Below the pieces are notes generated by a model, which was not told where the DNA came from, ran no database searches, and saw only the letters and a program-made list of their open reading frames with translations. From assembly GCF_005577435.1 (NCBI RefSeq), contig NZ_CP040396.1, positions 199,501-263,500 of the forward strand: 64,000 nucleotides of DNA, in the 5' to 3' direction. Origin of the DNA: Paenibacillus algicola. GTDB lineage: Bacteria > Bacillota > Bacilli > Paenibacillales > Paenibacillaceae. How positions within the stretch are numbered: the stretch's first letter is position 1; every line of letters starts with the position of its first letter. A program made the position numbers and the translations under genes. Below, piece by piece: positions 55,135-62,065 of the stretch.

Positions 55135-56775
55135 ATGAGAAAGAAATGGCTGGTCCCCTGTGTAAGCGTAATGGCTGCAATGTCGCTGTTCATCGGCGGG
55201 TGTTCGGGAGGAGGCAGCACACCGACGGCTGCGGAGAAACCTAAGACTCAGGGGGAAACGCCGAACGCGAATGCGAATGCAGAGGACAAATTCAAGTTTC
55301 CACTGGCGGAGCCGGTGAAGCTAAAGGTTCTGGCCAATACGGCGCCGCAGGTCAAGAAGGACTACAATGAAATGCAGATGTTCAAAGAGCTGAATGAGAT
55401 GACCAATGTAGACGTGGAATGGACTCAGGTAGGCTGGGAGCATCTGGCGGAGAAGAAAAACATTATTATCGCGAGCGGCGATCTGCCGGACGTATTTTAC
55501 GGACGGGGTGTGCTGCTGGATCAGGAGATCGTCAAGCTGGGCAGTCAGGGTGCTCTGATTCCACTGGAGGGCATGATTGAGCAGTATGCGCCTAATCTGC
55601 AGAAGGTGTTCGAGCAGCGTCCGGAGTTCAAGAAGATGCTTACCGCACCGGACGGTCATATTTACACGCTTCCGACCTTTGTCGAAAGAGATTTCAATGA
55701 AATTGGATCTGTCCTGTTCATTAACAAGAAATGGCTGGATCAGCTCGGACTGTCTATGCCAGAGACAATTGATGACTTCTATAAGGTCTTGAAAGCGTTT
55801 AAAGAGAAGGATCCGAACGGAAACGGCAAGCCGGATGAGGTTCCATTCTCCTTCCTCTTTAACAATGCCCAGAATGGGGCGAATGCTCTGGCAGGCTCTT
55901 TTGGCATCAAGCTGGATGATCCGCGCAACAATCTGTATGTGGACAACGGCACTGTGAAGTATGCGCCGGAGCAGCCGGAGTACGAGAACTACATGCAGTA
56001 TATGAACAAGCTGTTCAAAGAGAAGCTGATTGATCCGGAGGTCTTTACTCATGACCAGAACACGTATCTGACGAAGGTGCGCAGTGAGGATGTTCCGATC
56101 GGTTCATTCTTCACCTACTCCAACCAAGGAGCATTTGGCACGTTCAATGAGGATTATGTTCCTGTGCTGCCGCTGAAGGGCGCCAACGGCGAGCAAGGCT
56201 GGCTGCGGATGCCGGTATCGCTCAGCAAGGGAGCATTCGCTATTACGTCCAATAACAAACACCCGGAAGTAACGCTGAAATGGATGGACACGATGTATGA
56301 AGAAAAGCTGAGCTTCCAGTTCGAGGTAGGACCGATTGGTTTGACCGTGAAGGAGAATCCGGACGGTACCTTTGACAAGCAGCCGGTTCCGGAAGGCATG
56401 AATTCCGGTGACTTTAAGCACTCGGAGGCCCCGGGCAACGGCGCTGCGGTAATGGTGCTGAAGGATATGGTAGATCGACTGATTGATGATCAGGCGGATG
56501 AGAAGCGGGAGCATTACAAGATGTATATGCCGTTTGCATCTACTGAGCTCATTCACGATATGCTGTGGTCTGCTGAAGACGGCGAGACGCTTGCTGCCAT
56601 TAACCTGGATCTGAATGGCAAGAACGGCTACTATGCCAGCACCTTTGCCAAATTCGTTATGAACGGCTTCAGCGATGCCGATTGGGATAAACACCTGGCT
56701 CAGCTGAAGAAGCTGAGAGTGGATGAGTATGTAGCTCTTTATCAGAAATACTATGATGCAGCAAACGGGAAATAA
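55135..56775 (+). CDS. LplA-type solute-binding lipoprotein B
   Basis: 546 residues from the ATG at 55135 (GGGAGG upstream); the frame is open further upstream but lacks a good start. Lipoprotein signal with FIGGC, Cys near residue 22. Homologous to protein A over the full length and carries its own operator, cre and promoter. It has no permease of its own, so it probably delivers a related oligosaccharide to the LplBC pair at 49381 (inference). Confidence 0.88.
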   Translation: MRKKWLVPCVSVMAAMSLFIGGCSGGGSTPTAAEKPKTQGETPNANANAEDKFKFPLAEPVKLKVLANTAPQVKKDYNEMQMFKELNEMTNVDVEWTQVGWEHLAEKKNIIIASGDLPDVFYGRGVLLDQEIVKLGSQGALIPLEGMIEQYAPNLQKVFEQRPEFKKMLTAPDGHIYTLPTFVERDFNEIGSVLFINKKWLDQLGLSMPETIDDFYKVLKAFKEKDPNGNGKPDEVPFSFLFNNAQNGANALAGSFGIKLDDPRNNLYVDNGTVKYAPEQPEYENYMQYMNKLFKEKLIDPEVFTHDQNTYLTKVRSEDVPIGSFFTYSNQGAFGTFNEDYVPVLPLKGANGEQGWLRMPVSLSKGAFAITSNNKHPEVTLKWMDTMYEEKLSFQFEVGPIGLTVKENPDGTFDKQPVPEGMNSGDFKHSEAPGNGAAVMVLKDMVDRLIDDQADEKREHYKMYMPFASTELIHDMLWSAEDGETLAAINLDLNGKNGYYASTFAKFVMNGFSDADWDKHLAQLKKLRVDEYVALYQKYYDAANGK

Positions 56776-56788
56776 ATCTTTACATCAA

Positions 56789-56858
56789 GCTGATCCCGTA
56801 TTTCTCCTGGGCGAACCGGGAGGAAAGTGATATGAGCGTCTGGTTCCTGAGAGCATAA
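56789..56858 (+). pseudogene. GH127 3'-end fossil 1
   Basis: These 70 bases encode LIPYFSWANREESDMSVWF and a stop, the last 22 codons of GH127 copy 2 with minor changes (P to L near the end). There is no start or upstream part; it is the edge of the duplicated unit. Confidence 0.88.
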
Positions 56859-56880
56859 TGGTTCCCGCCGAAGCCTGAAG

Positions 56881-56928
56881 AGGGGCTGCTCCCGAAAGAT
56901 TTCAAATCTCCGGGGAGCAGTCCCTTTA
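56881..56928 (+). terminator. Duplicated terminator after binding protein B
   Basis: AGGGGCTGCTCCC pairs with GGGGAGCAGTCCCT, then TTTATA. Copy of the terminator at 54838; here it serves binding protein B. Confidence 0.78.
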
Positions 56929-57040
56929 TATTGCCTGTAATTTGCCCCTTAGAGCGTTCCAAATCCCTCTGCTGAATTTCACCAATTGGGGGTTAAGAAG
57001 CTGAAAAGCTTGATACAGAAGGCTTTTTAGAACTACAAGG

Positions 57041-57074
57041 TTTCGCATATGTCTGGCGATTTTGGCTGATTGCG
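57041..57074 (+). promoter_or_regulatory. AraC-type operator, copy 3 (binding protein C)
   Basis: TTTCGCATAT then GGCTGATTGCG, 34 bp in total, followed at about 20 bases by TAATGT (57094-57099). Nearly the same as copy 2. Confidence 0.7.
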
Positions 57075-57103
57075 GGGAGGTTCCATTCTCTGCTAATGTT
57101 ATA

Positions 57104-57117
57104 TGTAAGCGCTTTAT
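57104..57117 (+). promoter_or_regulatory. cre-like site upstream of binding protein C
   Basis: TGTAAGCGCTTTAT, 30 bases after the operator. Confidence 0.65.
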
Positions 57118-57167
57118 TAATGAGAAAGGTCATGGTAGATAATCCATCATTTCGGGAGGTTATACAC

Positions 57168-58802
57168 ATGAGAAAAAAATGGCTGGTCCCCTGTGTAAGT
57201 GTAATGGCTGCGATGACGGTGTTCATTGGCGGGTGCTCGGGAGGAGGCAGTACGCCGACGGCTGCGGAGAAACCGAAGGCTCAGGGAGAAGCACCGAGCG
57301 CGGGCGCAGAGAACAATCTCAATTTTCCATTGGCGGAGCCGGTGAAGCTAAAAATTCTCGCCAATACAGCGCCGCAGGTTAAAAAGAACTATAACGAAAT
57401 GCAGATGTTCAAAGAGCTGAAAGAGATGACGAATGTCGATGTAGAATGGACTCAGGTTGGGTGGGAGCAGTTGGCTGAGAAGAAGAACATCGTGATTGCC
57501 AGCGGAGACCTGCCGGACGCATTTTACGGCCGCGGCGTACTGCTGGATCAGGAAATCGTGAAGCTCGGCAGCCAGGGAGCTATTATTCCACTGGAGGATC
57601 TCATCGAACAGCATGCGCCGAACGTAAAAAAGGTGTTCGAGCAGCGCCCTGATTTCAAAACGATGCTGACGGCTACCGATGGTCATATCTACTCTTTGCC
57701 TACGTTCGTGGAGCGTGATTTTAACGAAATCCCATCCGTTCTGTTCATTAACAAGAAGTGGCTGGACCAGCTGGACATAGCAGTTCCTACGACGACAGAC
57801 GAATTCTATGAAGCTCTGAAAGCGTTCAAGGAGAAAGACCCGAATGGCAACGGCAAGGCAGACGAGGTTCCATTCTCCTTCCTGTTCAACAATGCACAGA
57901 ACGGCTCGAACTCGCTGGCTGGCTCCTTCGGAATCAAGCTGGATGATCCGCGAAACAACCTGTATGTGGATAACGGCACCGTTAAATATGCTCCGGAGCA
58001 GCCGGAATATCAGGCATACCTGGAATACTTGGGCAAGCTGTTCAAGGAAAACCTGGTGGATCAGGAAGTGTTCACGCATGACCAGAATACGTACCTGACA
58101 AAGGTAAGAAGCACGGATGTTCCGATTGGCGCCTTCTTCGGTTTCTCGAAGATAAGCATCTTTGGGGGCCTGAATGAGGATTATGTGCCGGTTCCTCCGC
58201 TGAAGGGACCGGATAATAAGCAAGGCTGGCTGCGGATGCCGGCTGCGGTGAGCAAAGGCTCCTTTGCCATCACTTCTTCAAATGAGCATCCGGAAGTGAC
58301 GATGAAGTGGATGGATGCCATGTTTGAAGAAATGCTGAGCTTCCAGTTTGAAATTGGCCCGATTGGTTTGACGGTGAAGGAAAACTCGGATGGCACGTTC
58401 GAGAAAATGCCGATTCCGGACGGCATGAACTCGGGTGATTTCAAGCACTCTGAGGCTCCAGGAAACGGCGCAACCGTCATGGTTCTGAAGGATATGGTAA
58501 AGCGTCTTATCGACGAGCAGGCGGATGAGAAGCGGAAATATTATGAAATGTATGATCCGTTCGCATCCAGGGAGGTTATTCAGGATATGCTGTGGTCCGC
58601 CGAAGACGGCGAGAAGCTGGCTGCCATTAACCTGGACTTGAACGGTAGAAATGGATACCATGCCAGCACCTTTGCCAAATTCGTTATGAATGGCTTCAGC
58701 GATGCCGATTGGGATAAACACCTGGCTCAGCTGAAGAAGCTGAGAGTGGATGAGTATGTAGCTCTTTATCAGAAATACTATGATGCAGCAAACGGGAAAT
58801 AA
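57168..58802 (+). CDS. LplA-type solute-binding lipoprotein C (mosaic of A and B)
   Basis: 544 residues from the ATG at 57168 (GGGAGG upstream). The signal peptide, lipobox FIGGC and first 75 residues or so follow protein B, as do the last 35 residues (FSDADWDKHLAQ to the end). The central part, from about NYNEMQMFKELKE to about AAINLDLNG, follows protein A: Phe-Lys-Thr-Met-Leu-Thr-Ala-Thr-Asp, TTTDEFYEALKAF and NGSNSLAGSFG are all A-like. This points to gene conversion after the duplication. Some loops (GFSKISIFGG) are unique to C. Confidence 0.88.
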   Translation: MRKKWLVPCVSVMAAMTVFIGGCSGGGSTPTAAEKPKAQGEAPSAGAENNLNFPLAEPVKLKILANTAPQVKKNYNEMQMFKELKEMTNVDVEWTQVGWEQLAEKKNIVIASGDLPDAFYGRGVLLDQEIVKLGSQGAIIPLEDLIEQHAPNVKKVFEQRPDFKTMLTATDGHIYSLPTFVERDFNEIPSVLFINKKWLDQLDIAVPTTTDEFYEALKAFKEKDPNGNGKADEVPFSFLFNNAQNGSNSLAGSFGIKLDDPRNNLYVDNGTVKYAPEQPEYQAYLEYLGKLFKENLVDQEVFTHDQNTYLTKVRSTDVPIGAFFGFSKISIFGGLNEDYVPVPPLKGPDNKQGWLRMPAAVSKGSFAITSSNEHPEVTMKWMDAMFEEMLSFQFEIGPIGLTVKENSDGTFEKMPIPDGMNSGDFKHSEAPGNGATVMVLKDMVKRLIDEQADEKRKYYEMYDPFASREVIQDMLWSAEDGEKLAAINLDLNGRNGYHASTFAKFVMNGFSDADWDKHLAQLKKLRVDEYVALYQKYYDAANGK

Positions 58803-58815
58803 ATCTTTACATCAA

Positions 58816-58885
58816 GCTGATCCCGTATTTCTCCTGGGCGAACCGGGAGGAAAGTGATATGAGCGTCTGGTTCCTGAGAGCATAA
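58816..58885 (+). pseudogene. GH127 3'-end fossil 2
   Basis: Identical in content to the fossil at 56789: the last 22 GH127 codons and a stop with no upstream part. Confidence 0.88.
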
Positions 58886-58907
58886 TGGTTCCCGCCGAAG
58901 CCTGAAG

Positions 58908-58954
58908 AGGGGCTGCTCCCGAAAGATTTCAAATCTCCGGGGAGCAGTCCCTTT
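58908..58954 (+). terminator. Duplicated terminator after binding protein C
   Basis: Third copy of the GH127 terminator (AGGGGCTGCTCCC with GGGGAGCAGTCCCT); it now serves binding protein C. Confidence 0.78.
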
Positions 58955-59134
58955 ATATTGCCTGTAATCTGCCCCTTAGAGCGTTCCAAATCCATCTACA
59001 GCAATACAAGGACCACAAATGATTGTTGTTTTACACAAACTTCTTGACGCTACCAAAATGAGTTAGGCAGAGGTTCCATTGATTGTCATAGTAAGTAGAA
59101 CGACTGGATAGAAGGTAGACCGCTAAAAAAATTA

Positions 59135-59443
59135 TTGGCTCTTTATGTGGTGTCAATCATTATTTTTACGGGCTTGGGAGTTTATTATTATGCTAACCTA
59201 CCGGCCTATACCTACGAAGAAGCGGTAAAGAAAGTGGAAGCGTATGAATCACAATCCGGAAAATCTGTTCAAGTACAAATTCCAGAGCATAGGGAAGATA
59301 AACTTGGCGTCGGAAAGCGATCTTACTTAAGTACAACTCACTATACCTACTACATCTATGTAACTGTCGAAGGAGAGTCAGTGACGCATCGCTTTGACCC
59401 ATTGAATGGCGAATTTGAGCCATCGGCACGTAAGTTGAAATGA
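59135..59443 (+). CDS. Small hypothetical membrane-anchored protein, possibly 5'-truncated
   Basis: 102 residues from a TTG with no good ribosome binding site. In-frame codons continue upstream to a stop at 59096 without an ATG. An N-terminal hydrophobic segment (ALYVVSIIIFTGLGVYYYA) anchors a charged, tyrosine-rich outer part. I do not recognise the family. It lies about 140 bases after the end of the third repeat copy in an AT-rich patch, and the original start may have been lost there. Confidence 0.45.
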   Translation: MALYVVSIIIFTGLGVYYYANLPAYTYEEAVKKVEAYESQSGKSVQVQIPEHREDKLGVGKRSYLSTTHYTYYIYVTVEGESVTHRFDPLNGEFEPSARKLK

Positions 59444-59553
59444 AATTAGGAGCCATTCCTGTAATGAATTAATTTGCGGTTTGAAACAAAAAAGCGCCTC
59501 CTGTATGCTGGGTCATGGAATGTGTACGGGTTACCTAATCTTTATTCATCCTA

Positions 59554-60225
59554 CTATTTCGCAACGAATTGTTTGCTGTCTTTATTAAAAATATATTCTG
59601 TGGTTAATGTATCACCCTGTCCTTCTGTATTTCTCGTGGTTACGACCAGCTTTTCGCTTTTATTCATTGGAATACTATCTTTTTCATAATTGATAGTATC
59701 CTGGACCTTTTCAGCATTTTTAAAAGTGATTGCAAATGCTTCTCCATTTTTTTTATCAATGCCAAAAGCATAAGAATTATAACCTCTTGAAGCTGTATAT
59801 TCAGGAGTGAGTAAGAAAACGTCCATTGATTCAAAACTGATTTTCTCGAAGGAAATAGGTTGCTCAGAAGGTTGAATAAAAACAATGTTCTGCAAATCTT
59901 TTATTTCTTTTTTATCCTCATTATGTTTGTAAATCACGGAGTAATGACCTTGGTAATAGAAGTCGCCTTCTTTCCCTAGAACACTAGGTGTAGTAACATG
60001 TCCAATTGCCTCTTTTCCATCTGAAACAACATATAACTCACCATTATCTGTATCTATCTGTGCTCGAATGGTAGGGGTTTTCTGGTTAATATCAATCTTA
60101 ACTACATTAGCATAGGGCGAATCCGGAGTTTGACTTTTAATTTCATCTCTCTCATTCGTCGCTGTCGATGTTTTCCCTGTTTTATGAATCGTTTTATCTG
60201 AACTTTCAGTGCTGCATCTAGACAT
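59554..60225 (-). CDS. Hypothetical lipoprotein-like protein
   Basis: 223 residues from the ATG at 60225, which lacks a ribosome binding site. In-frame codons extend upstream through a hydrophobic stretch (KKYSVFLSSIVVASILMSRC) to an ATT codon at 60285 that follows AGAAGGG. So a lipoprotein signal peptide may be translated from an ATT start, or the original start was lost. The lipobox would be MSRC, with Arg before Cys, which is not canonical. The mature part is hydrophilic and beta-rich. Family not recognised. AT-rich compared with the rest of the window. Confidence 0.5.
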   Translation of the reverse strand: MSRCSTESSDKTIHKTGKTSTATNERDEIKSQTPDSPYANVVKIDINQKTPTIRAQIDTDNGELYVVSDGKEAIGHVTTPSVLGKEGDFYYQGHYSVIYKHNEDKKEIKDLQNIVFIQPSEQPISFEKISFESMDVFLLTPEYTASRGYNSYAFGIDKKNGEAFAITFKNAEKVQDTINYEKDSIPMNKSEKLVVTTRNTEGQGDTLTTEYIFNKDSKQFVAK

Positions 60226-60506
60226 TAAAATACTTGCTACAACTATGGAACTTAAAAAAACTGAATACTTCTTAAAAATTAAAATCGCTTCCCTTCTAAA
60301 TGTTAGTCTATTCTACAAAGATTACTATAAATCATACATAACCCATAAAAGTTGATAAAATGTAATTAATTTCTTAAAAAAGAGTGAATTACTAATTGTA
60401 CTGCCAACATAAAGGAGTTGCAGGATTATTACTAATACTACGTATAGTTTAGAAAGGCTGTTTTCGTAAACTTTGTTGCTTTTGATTATGATTATTTTTG
60501 ATTACA
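60226..60506. other. AT-rich intergenic stretch
   Basis: Contains the upstream part of the putative lipoprotein gene (to 60285). From there to the LexA-like site I see no gene, only AT-rich sequence. Confidence 0.5.
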
Positions 60507-60525
60507 AGAACAATTGTTCTATAAT
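60507..60525 (+). promoter_or_regulatory. LexA-like (SOS) box over a -10 element
   Basis: AGAACAATTGTTCT (60507-60520) is a perfect palindrome that fits the Bacillota LexA core GAAC-N4-GTTC. TATAAT (60520-60525) overlaps its right edge. The SAP-domain gene begins 30 bases further on. Confidence 0.5.
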
Positions 60526-60554
60526 TGAAATGATTGAATATGGAGATGTGGAAT

Positions 60555-60767
60555 ATGAGACCAAATCTAACACAAGATATTAGTGTAGATAGTTTTAAAG
60601 ATTTCTATTGGTTGAAAGAAGAATTACAGTCATTTTGCAGGGGAAATGGAATAAGTGCTTCGGGTTCAAAAATAGAGATTTCCAATAGGATTGAAACATT
60701 TCTTCGAACAGGAGAAATAAAAAAACCTATTAGGTGCTATTGTTTCAAATGGCTAAATGTACCTTGA
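60555..60767 (+). pseudogene. SAP-domain protein, 3'-truncated
   Basis: About 70 residues from the ATG at 60555 (GGAGATGTG upstream). The first 57 residues read like the N-terminal SAP DNA-binding motif of a larger Bacillota protein family (DFYWLKEELQSFCRGNGIS, GSKIEISNRIETFL). The sequence then leaves the family pattern after IKKP and stops, so the remaining 100 or more residues are missing. It may be a decayed gene or a short SAP protein. Confidence 0.5.
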
Positions 60768-61033
60768 TGAATTTCCTTGATCACGTCTTTGAGATCTATT
60801 CCATGATTATTTAGAATCACGATGGAATTTTAAGCTCTGAAGGACTCAAGAGGTCGGTAAAGTACAACATCCTATCGGTAACGTTTAAATCCAAGCCTTG
60901 AAAAGGATTGTATATTGAAGGAAGTGTAATCTGATACACTGTATGGAGCCGCTTGCACATGCAGCTGTCGAAAGCGGAGAAGAGGCCCCGTCAAGTGAGG
61001 GTGCGTTACAGACATCAGAGGAGGGAATATGCA
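60768..61033. other. Intergenic stretch without a supported gene
   Basis: No gene or clear terminator seen. The base composition shifts back from AT-rich to the window norm near 60950. Confidence 0.5.
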
Positions 61034-61846
61034 ATGATGAAGCTGAATGTGTATATGGCGTTATGGGGCTTGCATGGAAGCTTTGAGGAGCTGTGCAGCA
61101 AGGCCGCAGAGGCCGGCTTTACGGGTATTGAATGTCCGCTGCCGCCGCAGGAGCGGGAAGAGGAATTTCGGAAAGCGTTACAGTCTCATTCGCTGGGGTA
61201 TATCGCTCAGGTGGTCAGCGGCGGAGACAGCGTGGAGGACCATATCCGAAGCTTTCAGGAACAAGTGGAGAGAACAGCGGCATTCCAGCCGGTACATATC
61301 GTTTCGCACAGTGCAAGGGACCGCATGAGCGATGCCGAGCAGGATACATTTTTCGAAAGCGCCCTGCGTACCGAGGAACAGCATGGGATGATTATTGCCC
61401 ATGAAACTCATCGTCACCGGGCCATGTTTACCCCATGGACGACGGCGAGGCTGCTGCGCAAGTTCCCGGAGCTGAAGATTACCGCGGATTTCAGTCACTG
61501 GACGAATGTGTGTGAATCGCTGCTGGGAGATCTGGAGGAGGATCTGGCTCTCGCCATCCGGCATACTCATCATATTCACGGCCGGATTGGTCATACCCAG
61601 GGGCCGCAGGTTCCGCATCCGGGCGCGCCGGAATGGACCCGGGAGCGGGAATGCTTCGAAGGCTGGTGGGAGTCTATGCTAAAGCACCGCTCAGAGCAGG
61701 GAGAAACGGTAACGACCTTTACGCCTGAATTTGGACCGGTGCCTTACATGCCGACCCTGGCGTTTACGAATCAGCCGGTGTCGAGTCTATGGGAGGTTAA
61801 TCTCTGGATGGCCCATCGTGCTGGGGAAAGGTTCGCGTCCTTATAG
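61034..61846 (+). CDS. TIM-barrel sugar isomerase/epimerase-like protein (xylose isomerase-like fold)
   Basis: 270 residues from the ATG at 61034; AGGAGGG lies 8 bases upstream, so the longer upstream frame is unlikely. Metal-ligand motifs typical of the AP-endonuclease-2/xylose isomerase-like barrel are visible: Glu in IIAHETHRHR, Asp in KITADFSHW, His in HHIHGRIGH and Glu in FTPEFGPVPY. The fold usually isomerises or epimerises sugars or sugar acids. The substrate is not evident. It sits between the binding proteins and the repeat protein and may handle a sugar released by the same pathway (inference). Confidence 0.75.
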   Translation: MMKLNVYMALWGLHGSFEELCSKAAEAGFTGIECPLPPQEREEEFRKALQSHSLGYIAQVVSGGDSVEDHIRSFQEQVERTAAFQPVHIVSHSARDRMSDAEQDTFFESALRTEEQHGMIIAHETHRHRAMFTPWTTARLLRKFPELKITADFSHWTNVCESLLGDLEEDLALAIRHTHHIHGRIGHTQGPQVPHPGAPEWTRERECFEGWWESMLKHRSEQGETVTTFTPEFGPVPYMPTLAFTNQPVSSLWEVNLWMAHRAGERFASL

Positions 61847-61921
61847 TCTGATACGAATGGCCGGGGGCTCTCGTCGAGAGGCCTCCGCTTTGTCATGGCA
61901 TGCAGTATGCCAAATCGGGAT

Positions 61922-61962
61922 AAAGCCCCAAACCCCTTATGCAGCAAGGGGTTTGGGGCTTT
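61922..61962 (+). terminator. Terminator after the isomerase-like gene
   Basis: AAAGCCCCAAACCCCTT and AAGGGGTTTGGGGCTTT form a perfect 17-bp stem with a 7-base loop. Confidence 0.88.
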
Positions 61963-61967
61963 CCTGT

Positions 61968-62000
61968 TTTCGCATACGCCCGCAAAAAACCGCTGATTGT
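61968..62000 (+). promoter_or_regulatory. AraC-type operator, copy 4 (secreted repeat protein)
   Basis: TTTCGCATAC then CGCTGATTGT at the far end, 33 bp in total. TACCAT (62021-62026) is a possible -10 at 21 bases. It joins the repeat protein to the regulon of the importer genes. Confidence 0.6.
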
Positions 62001-62038
62001 AGACAGGTTAAGGAATGAAGTACCATAAGCTCACAAAA

Positions 62039-62052
62039 TGTAAACGCTTTTA
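62039..62052 (+). promoter_or_regulatory. cre-like site upstream of the secreted repeat protein
   Basis: TGTAAACGCTTTTA, 39 bases after the operator and 13 bases before the start codon, overlapping the upstream side of the ribosome binding site. Confidence 0.6.
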
Positions 62053-62065
62053 TAAGGAGGCCGAC

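Larger units (their letters stand above)
54746..56788 (+). repeat. Tandem repeat unit, copy 1 (2.04 kb)
   Basis: The unit runs from the GH127 copy 2 3' end through its terminator, the AraC-type operator, the cre box and binding protein B. The next unit starts at 56789 with the same GH127 tail. The period is about 2.03-2.04 kb. Confidence 0.85.
56789..58815 (+). repeat. Tandem repeat unit, copy 2 (2.03 kb)
   Basis: Begins with a fossil of the GH127 3' end, then terminator, operator, cre and binding protein C. The flanks match copy 1 closely, while the centre of the coding sequence does not (see binding protein C). Confidence 0.85.
58816..58994 (+). repeat. Tandem repeat unit, partial copy 3
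   Basis: Matches the start of unit copy 2 (GH127 tail, terminator and the following 40 bases) and then diverges abruptly near 58994 after GCGTTCCAAATCC. Confidence 0.82.

Noticed and set aside
54746..58994. Tandem repeat dismissed as an assembly artefact
   Set aside because: The two copies differ at many positions and the coding centres have different ancestry. Collapsed or duplicated assembly would give identical copies.
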